From an uncultured Coriobacteriales bacterium (GTDB lineage Bacteria; Actinomycetota; Coriobacteriia; Coriobacteriales; Eggerthellaceae): DNA of 6,076 nt. Position numbers and translations under genes: made by a program. Positions 1 through 5,969 of the stretch are shown one piece after another (positions within the stretch are counted from its first letter, which is position 1; every line of letters starts with the position of its first letter). The stretch is taken from contig CAMPNZ010000069.1 of assembly GCA_946892075.1 (NCBI GenBank), forward strand, positions 1 to 6,076. The letters are read 5' to 3'. A model generated the notes under the pieces. It did not search any database and was not told where the DNA came from. It saw only the letters and a program-made list of their open reading frames with translations.

Positions 1-782
1 AAGATGGAACCGATGATGATGGCGCCGCTGCGCGATGTACCTGGGATAATGGCAAGGCACTGGAACACGCCAACCGCGAACGCGCGTGGAAGCGACAGCT
101 GACTAAACGACGTCACACTGGCAACAAGCTCGGAAGAATCGTGCGCTGAACGGGGTGTTTGTTTCTCGAACGAAAAGGTGCGAGCGGGCGCAGCAGTTCC
201 GTTTGCCGTGCTAGCAGCTTTTCCCATACCAGCCACTTCCCCGCCAGCGCTGGGCGCACTCGCTGGTGCGGTGCTTACGTTCCCCGTACAAGCCTGCGAG
301 CTGGATAAACGCGCATGCTTCCCGCGCACAACAGCGCAGTTGGCAATGCGGCGCTTCAAAATAAGTTCCATTATAATAAATATAAATCCGTATACAATAA
401 GCGCACCCGCAACCACTTTATACGATAAGGAGGCGTCGTTCATGATGTGCGCTTCTATCCATTTGTCAAGCGCGATACCAACGATTGCCGCAGGTATTGA
501 GCCCACAACAATAAGCAGCCACAAACGCCACGTAGCTCGCTTTTCGGCGGAACTTTTCTTAAACGAAAACGGGTTTAGTCGCTTAAAAAATGCAGCGATA
601 ACAGCCAAAATTGCGCCCAGCTGTATCACAACCAGAAAGGTATCATAAAATTCGGGCGACACATTCAAAGGCCACAGACTGTTAAAAAGCATCATGTGCC
701 CAGTTGACGACACGGGCAGCCATTCGGTTATGCCTTCAACAATGCCAAAAAATATCACGTGCAGATAATCGAGAACGTTCAT
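1..782 (-). CDS. uppP: Undecaprenyl-diphosphate phosphatase UppP (BacA), C-terminal part beyond window edge
   Basis: The protein dephosphorylates undecaprenyl diphosphate to the monophosphate, recycling the lipid carrier for peptidoglycan and other wall polymers; the family also gives bacitracin tolerance. It is an integral membrane enzyme. The reading frame is open from an ATG at 782 to position 1, giving 260 codons without a stop, so the 3' end is missing. The family's first signature is visible at residues 13-29 (GIVEGITEWLPVSSTGH), with the two catalytic-region glutamates E16 and E20 and H29. The second signature, PGTSRSGA, is at 247-254 with the conserved arginine R251. Hydrophobic segments flank both. 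AAGGA lies five bases before the ATG, which supports the start. An oddity is an Ala/Ser/Thr/Gly-rich stretch at about residues 146-228, where E. coli UppP has only a short loop; the second signature sits about 75-80 residues later than usual. The gene is divergent from guaA. Identity is very secure. Confidence 0.95.
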   Translation of the reverse strand, partial: MNVLDYLHVIFFGIVEGITEWLPVSSTGHMMLFNSLWPLNVSPEFYDTFLVVIQLGAILAVIAAFFKRLNPFSFKKSSAEKRATWRLWLLIVVGSIPAAIVGIALDKWIEAHIMNDASLSYKVVAGALIVYGFIFIIMELILKRRIANCAVVRGKHARLSSSQACTGNVSTAPASAPSAGGEVAGMGKAASTANGTAAPARTFSFEKQTPRSAHDSSELVASVTSFSQLSLPRAFAVGVFQCLAIIPGTSRSGAIIIGSI

Positions 783-787
783 AGGTA

Positions 788-792
788 TCCTT
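788..792 (-). promoter_or_regulatory. uppP ribosome binding site
   Basis: On the minus strand AAGGA is followed after five bases by the ATG at 782. This fixes the start that begins MNVLDYLHV, the usual length before the first family signature. Confidence 0.6.
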
Positions 793-853
793 ATCGGTAA
801 GCGCAAACCCTTGCTGTGAACAGGAATTATGCTGCCACAGCTTGCGTCTTTAA

Positions 854-900
854 CGGTATGACACGCGCGGGCATACAGTTCTAACACGTGTATGATACCG
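854..900. repeat. Inverted repeat CGGTAT / ATACCG with central ACACGTGT palindrome
   Basis: CGGTAT at 854-859 and ATACCG at 895-900 are perfect complements, and the right arm adjoins the 8-bp palindrome ACACGTGT (884-891). The inner bases GACAC and GTGTA next to the arms are also nearly complementary. It lies 72-118 bp upstream of the uppP start and could be an operator or a hairpin. No known site is recognised, so the function is open. Confidence 0.3.
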
Positions 901-960
901 CGTTTACATCCATCGCAGGCACAGCAGAGGGCAATTTTCGAAAAACACATGGAGTGCGTT

Positions 961-1015
961 CCCACGGATTTCCCACGGATTTCCCACGGATTTCCCACGG
1001 ATTTCCCACGGATTT
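961..1015. repeat. Five perfect tandem copies of an 11-bp unit (CCCACGGATTT)
   Basis: The unit is repeated exactly at 961, 972, 983, 994 and 1005. Partial matches continue the pattern on both sides (GTT before, TCC after). Eleven is not a multiple of three and no gene covers the array, so it is not a protein repeat. The period is close to one turn of DNA, which would put all copies on the same face of the helix. The array lies between the divergent uppP and guaA genes, about 255 bp before the guaA start and just upstream of its likely promoter. It may be an array of protein binding sites (iteron-like) or a variable-number tandem repeat; the sequence does not decide. Confidence 0.9.
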
Positions 1016-1064
1016 TCCAAGCATTCCCGCGCGTTTCTCACGCAGTGTAAACAGTCGTGGAATT

Positions 1065-1093
1065 TTAGCATACTCGCAAAAACATGGTATATA
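1065..1093 (+). promoter_or_regulatory. Candidate guaA promoter
   Basis: TTAGCA (1065-1070) is a 4/6 match to the -35 consensus. After a 17-bp spacer comes TATATA (1088-1093), preceded by TGG as in extended -10 promoters. A start near 1100 would give a leader of about 170 bases. An alternative -10 is TACAAT at 1110-1115, which lacks a good -35. The call is by eye and moderate at best. Confidence 0.35.
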
Positions 1094-1125
1094 GTTGTGC
1101 GGAAGCTTATACAATATTGCTGTAG

Positions 1126-1245
1126 ACGTCCGCGCGCACGCAGCGTGCAAGACGTGAAAAAATACCTGCTTGCACATGCTCCTGGCAGTACGCACAACGA
1201 CGAACGGGGCGCAGCAGCAAAGACGCAGGAACGCAAGCTCGTCGT
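1126..1245 (+). promoter_or_regulatory. Structured guaA 5' leader with competing stems
   Basis: Several complementary segments lie between the likely promoter and the guaA start. ACGTC (1126-1130) pairs with GACGT (1151-1155) and encloses GCACG/CGTGC (1136-1140/1144-1148). GTGCAAG (1145-1151) can instead pair with CTTGCAC (1169-1175). GCTTGC (1168-1173) can also pair with GCAAGC (1233-1238), next to ACGACGA/TCGTCGT (1197-1203/1239-1245). Segments 1145-1151 and 1168-1175 therefore have mutually exclusive partners. I do not recognise the purine riboswitch fold, and no poly-T terminator follows, so regulation is only a possibility. Confidence 0.3.
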
Positions 1246-1257
1246 AAAACACAACTA

Positions 1258-1264
1258 AAAGGAG
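1258..1264 (+). promoter_or_regulatory. guaA ribosome binding site, supports GTG start
   Basis: AAAGGAG stands five bases before a GTG at 1270. No in-frame ATG with such a signal lies nearby, so GTG is taken as the start codon. Confidence 0.75.
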
Positions 1265-1269
1265 TTACG

Positions 1270-2886
1270 GTGCAAAACGCAACGCTCGATACCAGCACGG
1301 AACAAAAAACGCAAATAGTTGCAGTGCTCGATTTTGGTGCACAATATGGCCAGCTTATCGCGCGGCGCATCCGCGACCTGCACGTATATTCCGAAATTTT
1401 GCCGGGAACAATTTCTGCTGACGAGCTTCTCCAGCGAAAACCCGACGCAATTGTTCTTTCGGGTGGGCCTGCAAGCGTTTACGAGCCCGAAGCGCCCCAC
1501 ATCGACCCCGCAATTTTGCATGCGAACATTCCCCTGTTGGGATTTTGCTATGGTCACCAAAGCATAGCTGATGCGCTTGGCGGCAGTGTTGCGCATACTG
1601 AAAAGGGCGAATACGGAGCTGCGCGCCTCGTCAAAGCCGCAAATTCTGAAAGCGCCTTGCTGGCAGATACGCCCCATGAACAAACCGTATGGATGAGTCA
1701 TCGCGACAGCGTGCAACACGTTCCCGAAGGCTTTAGCGTTACGGCATCAACTGACATTTGCCCCGTTGCAGCCATGGAAAATGCGAGTATGAACATTTAT
1801 GCAACGCAATTTCATCCAGAAGTGGCACACACCGAATTCGGCACGCAAATGCTGAAAAACTTCCTGTTCAACATTGCAAAACTAACGCCTGCGTGGAACA
1901 TGGACAACATTGTTGAAACCCTATGTGCACAGATGAAACAGCAGGTAGGAAACGACCGCGTTATTTTGGCGCTGTCGGGCGGTGTGGACAGCTCGGTTGT
2001 GGCAGCGCTGGGAGCGCGCGCCATCGGTAAGCAGATGACCTGCGTATTTATCAATCATGGGCTGCTTCGCAAAAACGAGCCCGAAGAAGTTGAAGCAGTG
2101 TTTACGCAGCAATTCGATGTTGACTTTATTCACGTTCATGCTGAAGAGCGCTACGCTGAACTGCTGAAAGACGTTGTAGATCCCGAGGAAAAGCGCAAGC
2201 GCATCGGAACGCAATTCTGGAAAGAGTTCTTTAACGTGGCGCAGCAGCTGGAAGGTGTGCGTTACCTGGCACAAGGCACCATTTACCCCGACATTATTGA
2301 GTCGGGTGCGCGCAAAACGCAAGGCAGCGCGTCAACCATCAAAAGTCATCATAACCTTATCCCCTTCCCTGACGGCGTGCATTTCGACTTAATTGAGCCG
2401 CTCGATCACTTTTTCAAGGATGAAGTTCGCAAGCTGGGTTTGGCACTGGGGCTTCCCGAGCACATTGTGTATCGCCAGCCATTTCCAGGGCCTGGTTTGG
2501 CAATTCGCATTATTGGCGCTGTTGATGCGGAAAAGCTTGCCATCCTTAAAAACGCGGACGCGATTGTGCGCGAGGAGCTTGATGCGTATAACAAGCGTCT
2601 GTATGAGGAAACGGGAAAGCATAACTCACAGCATGCAGCATGGCAGTATTTTGCTGTTTTGCCTGATGTGAGAAGCGTTGGTGTTATGGGTGACGAACGC
2701 ACCTACGCGAGACCTATCATCGTGCGCGCGGTTGACAGCAGCGATGCGATGACGGCTGATTGGGCGTGTTTGCCTTATGATGTGCTTGCGCGCATAAGCG
2801 GGCGCATTGTAGCTGAAGTTCCTGGCGTGAATCGCGTTGCGTACGACATCACCAGCAAACCTCCCGCAACAATTGAGTGGGAGTAG
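1270..2886 (+). CDS. guaA: GMP synthase (glutamine-hydrolysing)
   Basis: The enzyme converts XMP to GMP using ATP and the amide of glutamine, the last step of de novo guanine nucleotide synthesis, in the cytoplasm. It is 538 residues long, slightly above the usual 510-525 because of a short N-terminal extension. The class I glutamine amidotransferase domain spans about residues 15-205, with the nucleophile in GFCYGHQ (C93) and the His/Glu pair in FHPEV (H182, E184). The ATP pyrophosphatase domain follows, with its P-loop SGGVDSS at 236-242. The dimerisation domain has QPFPGPGLAIR from about 403 and ends in the family's conserved TIEWE. The start is a GTG with a good Shine-Dalgarno. The last 12 bases, GAGTGGGAGTAG, are the att core of an inserted element; insertion kept the coding end intact. 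The gene is monocistronic here; its first downstream terminator (3001-3034) lies in the inserted DNA. Identity is certain. Confidence 0.98.
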   Translation: MQNATLDTSTEQKTQIVAVLDFGAQYGQLIARRIRDLHVYSEILPGTISADELLQRKPDAIVLSGGPASVYEPEAPHIDPAILHANIPLLGFCYGHQSIADALGGSVAHTEKGEYGAARLVKAANSESALLADTPHEQTVWMSHRDSVQHVPEGFSVTASTDICPVAAMENASMNIYATQFHPEVAHTEFGTQMLKNFLFNIAKLTPAWNMDNIVETLCAQMKQQVGNDRVILALSGGVDSSVVAALGARAIGKQMTCVFINHGLLRKNEPEEVEAVFTQQFDVDFIHVHAEERYAELLKDVVDPEEKRKRIGTQFWKEFFNVAQQLEGVRYLAQGTIYPDIIESGARKTQGSASTIKSHHNLIPFPDGVHFDLIEPLDHFFKDEVRKLGLALGLPEHIVYRQPFPGPGLAIRIIGAVDAEKLAILKNADAIVREELDAYNKRLYEETGKHNSQHAAWQYFAVLPDVRSVGVMGDERTYARPIIVRAVDSSDAMTADWACLPYDVLARISGRIVAEVPGVNRVAYDITSKPPATIEWE

Positions 2887-2976
2887 GCTGACAGGGTTCT
2901 GACCTGCATCTTTGAGTGCCGCACTGTGCTGCTGAGTTTCGTTTCGTACGAGAGCCACGGCAAAGCCGCCAGCGAC
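2875..2976 (+). repeat. Left 102-bp direct repeat (attL plus element left terminus)
   Basis: The repeat starts with the last 12 bases of guaA and matches 5970-6071 at 91 of 102 positions with no gaps. The first 13 bases are identical. The differences are scattered single bases plus clusters at repeat positions 14-15 and 34-36. Shared stretches include ACAGGGTTCTGACCTGC and GAGTTTCGTTTCGTACGAG. Such an extended repeat is longer than a simple att duplication and suggests that the two copies are related left ends of two elements. Confidence 0.85.
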
Positions 2977-3000
2977 ATTGGTGAGTAAAACCGATTATCG

Positions 3001-3034
3001 AGCCTCCGTTTCCATGTTGGGACGGAGGCTTTTT
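3001..3034 (+). terminator. Rho-independent terminator downstream of guaA
   Basis: AGCCTCCGT (3001-3009) pairs with ACGGAGGCT (3022-3030) as a 9-bp stem around a 12-base loop, with five T ending the site. It is the first terminator after guaA and lies inside the inserted DNA, so the element appears to supply the end of the guaA transcript. Confidence 0.85.
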
Positions 3035-3044
3035 CTTTGCCTTT

Positions 3045-3415
3045 TTACTCCCTTTCACCTGCGATTTCGCCATTTACTCCCCGTATTTCAAGACGGCAAG
3101 GCACGGGGCGGTATTCGGAGGAATGGGAGTAAGGATTCATCCCGAGTGAGTAGACGCGCGCTTTTTGTCCCCGAGGGCAAAACGGGACCGTCTCGTGGCC
3201 TGTGAAACTCAAATCGAACTCAATGGGCGTTTTTGCGGTCTCCGTACGGCGTTACCCCAGGTGGCTAATGGGGAGTAAAGAATCTTTCCGTCTCAATGAA
3301 AACGGGAGTAATCAGGGGAAATGCCGCGGCGTACTACCGCGTGCCGCCGTGTAAGCCACTGCGTCATTTACTCCCCGGGTGCGTCGAAAATGCCTTTGCA
3401 TGCAATGGGGAGTAA
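3045..3415. repeat. Array of seven GGGAGTAA motifs in both orientations
   Basis: Exact 8-mers lie at 3045-3052 (-), 3074-3081 (-), 3125-3132 (+), 3271-3278 (+), 3304-3311 (+), 3368-3375 (-) and 3408-3415 (+). Several extend to GGGGAGTAAA, and those at 3367-3376 and 3407-3416 form a perfect 10-bp inverted repeat. Near matches GTGAGTAA and GTGAGTAG lie at 2981 and 3145. The first seven bases, GGGAGTA, are also in the att core at 2879-2885 and 5974-5980. I found no further copy by eye. Integrase arm sites are one possible reading. Confidence 0.8.
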
Positions 3416-3493
3416 AAACTCAGCATACGCAGGTGCGAGCGGAGCTCACCGCCTAGCCTGGCGTCCTGATTCGGTTGCGATAATCACCAAAAA

Positions 3494-3530
3494 TGGAGGG
3501 TGTTCCAGTGAATGCCCTCCAGTTTTATTT
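3494..3530 (+). terminator. Rho-independent terminator upstream of the tet(W) promoter
   Basis: TGGAGGG (3494-3500) pairs with CCCTCCA (3515-3521), extended by two G-U pairs, and is followed by GTTTTATTT. It stands just before the tet(W) promoter and would insulate it from upstream transcription. It also marks the change from GC-rich to AT-richer DNA. Confidence 0.65.
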
Positions 3531-3553
3531 GGGGAATCGGGTAAAATGATTTC

Positions 3554-3582
3554 TTGTTTTTTAGAGCGTACTATGATATACT
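3554..3582 (+). promoter_or_regulatory. tet(W) promoter
   Basis: TTGTTT (3554-3559) and TATACT (3577-3582) are separated by exactly 17 bp, and TGA before the -10 forms an extended -10. Transcription would start near 3590, leaving a leader of about 265 bases before tet(W). Confidence 0.75.
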
Positions 3583-3614
3583 GCTATTATCCTGATTTGA
3601 GGAGTCTATCAAAT

Positions 3615-3638
3615 ATGCGGCAAGGTATTCTTAAATAA
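3615..3638 (+). CDS. tet(W) leader peptide MRQGILK
   Basis: A seven-codon frame starts with ATG at 3615 and ends at TAA. AGGAG lies ten bases before it, about 10 bases after the likely transcription start. Its codons 2-7 form the left arm of the large hairpin at 3619-3716. Ribosomes translating or stalled on it would keep that hairpin from forming, as expected for a leader that couples translation to transcription attenuation. Such leaders are established for tet(M)-type ribosomal protection genes; its use here is inferred from position, not shown. Confidence 0.6.
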   Translation: MRQGILK

Positions 3639-3721
3639 AATTTGATAATGGGCGCAAAAATGATTGCCCCTTGCAGGGGCTTGGTTTTTGTACCCAATTT
3701 TAAGAATACTTTTGCCTTTTT
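3619..3721 (+). terminator. Large nested hairpin overlapping the leader peptide, with T-run (attenuator)
   Basis: GTATTCTTAAA (3625-3635) pairs perfectly with TTTAAGAATAC (3699-3709). The stem extends outward through 3619-3624 against 3710-3716 with one G-U pair and one bulge. Inside, positions 3649-3660 pair with 3685-3696 with one mismatch and one G-U, and GCCCC/GGGGC (3666-3670/3676-3680) forms the tip. Five T follow at 3717-3721. The whole is one long imperfect hairpin whose left arm is leader coding sequence. Confidence 0.65.
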
Positions 3722-3761
3722 AGTAAATATCGTGACGGACCGCGGCTTATGTAAGTCGTGT

Positions 3762-3800
3762 ATGTTTCTGTGTGTCCGAAGTCATGATCCCCAGCGGTAA
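3762..3800 (+). CDS. Possible second short leader ORF (MFLCVRSHDPQR)
   Basis: ATG at 3762 opens a 12-codon frame whose last sense codon ends at 3797. That is the last base of the left arm of the terminator at 3787-3824, and the TAA falls in its loop. A ribosome reaching the end would cover the whole left arm and block termination. No good Shine-Dalgarno is visible, and ATG-TAA (3749-3754) lies just before. The geometry is suggestive, but translation is uncertain. Confidence 0.3.
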   Translation: MFLCVRSHDPQR

Positions 3801-3824
3801 AAGTATTAGCCGCTGGGGATTTTT
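3787..3824 (+). terminator. Intrinsic terminator just upstream of tet(W) (attenuator)
   Basis: ATCCCCAGCGG (3787-3797) and CCGCTGGGGAT (3810-3820) form a perfect 11-bp stem with a 12-base loop, and the run of five T is at 3820-3824. It lies between promoter and gene, 33 bases before the start codon, so tet(W) expression requires read-through. GCGGCT (3742-3747) can pair with AGCCGC (3808-3813) and could act as a competing antiterminator. Confidence 0.85.
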
Positions 3825-3856
3825 GCGCCCATTCGGGCCTTGTATGGAGGATAGAC

Positions 3857-5776
3857 ATGAACATTATCAATATCGGGATTCTTGCCCATGTAGACGCTGG
3901 AAAGACGACCTTGACGGAGAGTCTGCTATATGCCAGTGGAGCCATTTCAGAACCAGGGAGCGTCGAAAAAGGGACAACGAGGACGGACACCATGCTGTTG
4001 GAGCGGCAGCGTGGGATTACCATTCAAGCGGCAGTCACTTCCTTCCAGTGGCACAGATGTAAAGTTAACATTGTGGATACGCCCGGCCACATGGATTTTT
4101 TGGCGGAGGTGTACCGCTCTTTGGCTGTTTTAGATGGGGCCATCTTGGTGATCTCCGCGAAAGATGGCGTGCAGGCCCAGACCCGTATTCTGTTCCATGC
4201 CCTGCGGAAAATGAACATTCCCACCGTTATCTTTATCAACAAGATCGACCAGGCTGGCGTTGATTTGCAGAGCGTGGTTCAGTCTGTTCGGGATAAGCTC
4301 TCCGCCGATATTATCATCAAGCAGACGGTGTCGCTGTCCCCGGAAATAGTCCTGGAGGAAAATACCGACATAGAAGCATGGGATGCGGTCATCGAAAATA
4401 ACGATGCATTATTGGAAAAGTATATCGCAGGAGAACCAATCAGCCAGGAAAAACTTGCGCGGGAGGAACAGCGGCGGGTTCAAGAAGCCTCCCTGTTTCC
4501 GGTCTATCATGGCAGCGCCAAAAAGGGCCTTGGCATTCAACCGTTGATGGATGCGGTGACAGGACTGTTCCAACCGATTGGGGAACAGGGGAGCGCCACC
4601 CTATGCGGCAGCGTTTTCAAGGTTGAGTACACCGATTGCGGCCAGCGGCGTGTCTATCTGCGGCTATACAGCGGAACGCTGCGCCTGCGGGATACGGTGG
4701 CCCTGGCCGGGAGAGAAAAGCTGAAAATCACAGAGATGCGTATTCCATCCAAAGGGGAAATTGTTCGGACAGACACCGCTTATCCGGGCGAAATTGTTAT
4801 CCTTCCCAGCGACAGCGTGAGGTTAAACGATGTATTAGGGGATCAAACCCGGCTCCCTCGTAAAAGGTGGCGCGAGGCCCCCCTCCCCATGCTGCGGACG
4901 ACGATTGCGCCGAAAACGGCAGCGCAAAGAGAACGGCTGCTGGACGCTCTTACGCAACTTGCGGATACTGACCCGCTTTTGCGCTGCGAAGTGGATTCCA
5001 TCACCCATGAGATCATTCTTTCTTTTTTGGGCCGGGTGCAGTTGGAGGTCGTTTCCGCTTTGCTGTCGGAAAAATACAAGATTGAAACAGTGGTAAAGGA
5101 ACCCACCCTCATTTATATGGAGCGGCCGCTCAAAGCAGCCAGCCACACCATCCATATCGAGGTGCCGCCCAACCCGTTTTGGGCATCTATCGGACTGTCT
5201 GTTACACCACTCCCGCTTGGCTCCGGCGTACAATACGAGAGCCGGGTTTCGCTGGGATACTTGAACCAGAGTTTTCAAAACGCTGTCAGGGATGGTATCC
5301 GTTACGGGCTGGAGCAGGGCTTGTTCGGCTGGAACGTAACGGACTGTAAGATTTGCTTTGAATACGGGCTTTATTACAGTCCAGTCAGCACGCCGGCGGA
5401 CTTCCGCTCATTGGCCCCGATTGTATTGGAACAGGCATTGAAGGAATCGGGGACGCAGCTGCTGGAACCTTATCTCTCGTTCACCCTCTATGCGCCCCAG
5501 GAATACCTTTCCAGGGCTTATCATGATGCACCGAAATACTGTGCCACCATCGAAACGGCCCAGGTAAAAAAGGATGAAGTTGTCTTTACTGGCGAAATTC
5601 CCGCCCGCTATATACAGGCATACCGTACTGATCTGGCCTTTTACACCAACGGGCGGAGCGTATGTCTTACAGAACTGAAAGGGTATCAGGCCGCTGTCGG
5701 CGAGCCGGTCATCCAGCCCCGCCGTCCAAACAGCCGCCTGGACAAGGTGCGCCATATGTTCAGTAAGATTACTTGA
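3857..5776 (+). CDS. tet(W): Tetracycline resistance ribosomal protection protein Tet(W)
   Basis: This EF-G-like GTPase binds the ribosome and displaces tetracycline from the decoding site, giving resistance in the cytoplasm. At 639 residues it has the standard length. GTPase motifs are AHVDAGKT (10-17), RGIT (52-55), DTPGH (74-78) and NKID (128-131). The EF-G-like domains follow, and YYSPVSTPADFR near residue 500 is the domain IV loop that reaches the decoding centre in this family. The end RRPNSRLDKVRHMF is typical. From memory of the family it reads as Tet(W) along its whole length rather than a Tet(O)/Tet(W) mosaic. A few residues (N2, for example) may mark an allele; alignment would settle this. 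GGAGG lies six bases before the ATG. The gene follows its own promoter and attenuators, has no co-transcribed partner, and is the only cargo gene of the element. Confidence 0.96.
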   Translation: MNIINIGILAHVDAGKTTLTESLLYASGAISEPGSVEKGTTRTDTMLLERQRGITIQAAVTSFQWHRCKVNIVDTPGHMDFLAEVYRSLAVLDGAILVISAKDGVQAQTRILFHALRKMNIPTVIFINKIDQAGVDLQSVVQSVRDKLSADIIIKQTVSLSPEIVLEENTDIEAWDAVIENNDALLEKYIAGEPISQEKLAREEQRRVQEASLFPVYHGSAKKGLGIQPLMDAVTGLFQPIGEQGSATLCGSVFKVEYTDCGQRRVYLRLYSGTLRLRDTVALAGREKLKITEMRIPSKGEIVRTDTAYPGEIVILPSDSVRLNDVLGDQTRLPRKRWREAPLPMLRTTIAPKTAAQRERLLDALTQLADTDPLLRCEVDSITHEIILSFLGRVQLEVVSALLSEKYKIETVVKEPTLIYMERPLKAASHTIHIEVPPNPFWASIGLSVTPLPLGSGVQYESRVSLGYLNQSFQNAVRDGIRYGLEQGLFGWNVTDCKICFEYGLYYSPVSTPADFRSLAPIVLEQALKESGTQLLEPYLSFTLYAPQEYLSRAYHDAPKYCATIETAQVKKDEVVFTGEIPARYIQAYRTDLAFYTNGRSVCLTELKGYQAAVGEPVIQPRRPNSRLDKVRHMFSKIT

Positions 5777-5797
5777 TACACCACAGCAAAGAAGGTT

Positions 5798-5837
5798 ACA
5801 GAATTATGTAGAGCTCCACATAATTCTGTTGCATTTT
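5798..5837 (+). terminator. Hairpin terminator after tet(W)
   Basis: ACAGAATTATGT (5798-5809) and ACATAATTCTGT (5818-5829) form a perfect 12-bp stem around an 8-base loop, followed by TGCATTTT. The T-run is short and offset, so termination is likely but not textbook. Confidence 0.65.
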
Positions 5838-5890
5838 CCAGCCTCTTGTGATACTATTTTGATACTAAGAAAATTGACAGCCGAAAATAG

Positions 5891-5928
5891 CAGGTAAAAT
5901 ATTAGCAAATTTGCGAATATTTTACCTG
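5891..5928. repeat. 38-bp near-perfect palindrome near the element right end
   Basis: CAGGTAAAATATT (5891-5903) is the exact complement of 5916-5928. The centre, GCAAATTTGC, is itself palindromic, and one A/G mismatch (5904/5915) is the only break. The centre leaves no loop, so a cruciform or a dimeric protein site is as likely as an RNA hairpin. No T-run follows. It stands 42 bp before the right att core. Confidence 0.85.
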
Positions 5929-5929
5929 T

Positions 5930-5966
5930 AAATTCAAGAGAAATACTTCCTCATATACTTGAATTT
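5930..5966. repeat. 9-bp inverted repeat abutting the right att core
   Basis: AAATTCAAG (5930-5938) and CTTGAATTT (5958-5966) are exact complements separated by 19 bases. The right arm ends three bases before GAGTGGGAGTAG. Its position at the element end fits a site bound during recombination, but no protein is known for it here. Confidence 0.55.
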
Positions 5967-5969
5967 GTC

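Larger units (their letters stand above)
2977..3553. other. Non-coding left-end region of the element
   Basis: No convincing gene is present. The longest open frames (75 codons from 2978, and a frame from 3321 that ends with the tet leader) lack ribosome binding sites and protein-like composition. The region holds two intrinsic terminators (3001-3034 and 3494-3530) and the dense GGGAGTAA array. Other hairpin arms are CCCCGT/ACGGGG (3079-3084/3103-3108). This looks like a regulatory or recombination end rather than a decayed gene, though decay cannot be excluded. Confidence 0.6.

Noticed and set aside
178..648. Plus-strand open frame of 156 codons
   Set aside because: It lies opposite uppP, whose minus-strand frame contains clear family signatures; no ribosome binding site and no protein-like content.
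818..870. uppP promoter on the minus strand
   Set aside because: CATAAT with TTAAAG upstream is a weak match with 16-bp spacing; not strong enough to list.
961..1015. CRISPR or replication origin iterons
   Set aside because: The units are directly contiguous with no spacers, and no replication initiator gene or AT-rich unwinding region accompanies them.
881..1254. Overlapping open frames across the uppP-guaA intergenic region
   Set aside because: They exist because the 11-bp repeat lacks stops. They have no start signals, and the encoded repeats only reflect the DNA repeat.
2978..3205. 75-codon frame starting with GTG after guaA
   Set aside because: It runs through a terminator and GGGAGTAA motifs, has no Shine-Dalgarno and no recognisable domain.
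3045..3415. CRISPR array
   Set aside because: The repeated motif is only 8-10 bp, in both orientations and with irregular spacing.
3321..3638. 105-codon frame upstream of tet(W)
   Set aside because: It crosses a terminator and the tet(W) promoter. Only its last seven codons, with their own ribosome binding site, are credible as the leader peptide.
3857..5776. Mosaic tet(O/W) or tet(32) gene
   Set aside because: By eye the protein reads as Tet(W) throughout with no block switching; an alignment would be needed to exclude short mosaic patches.
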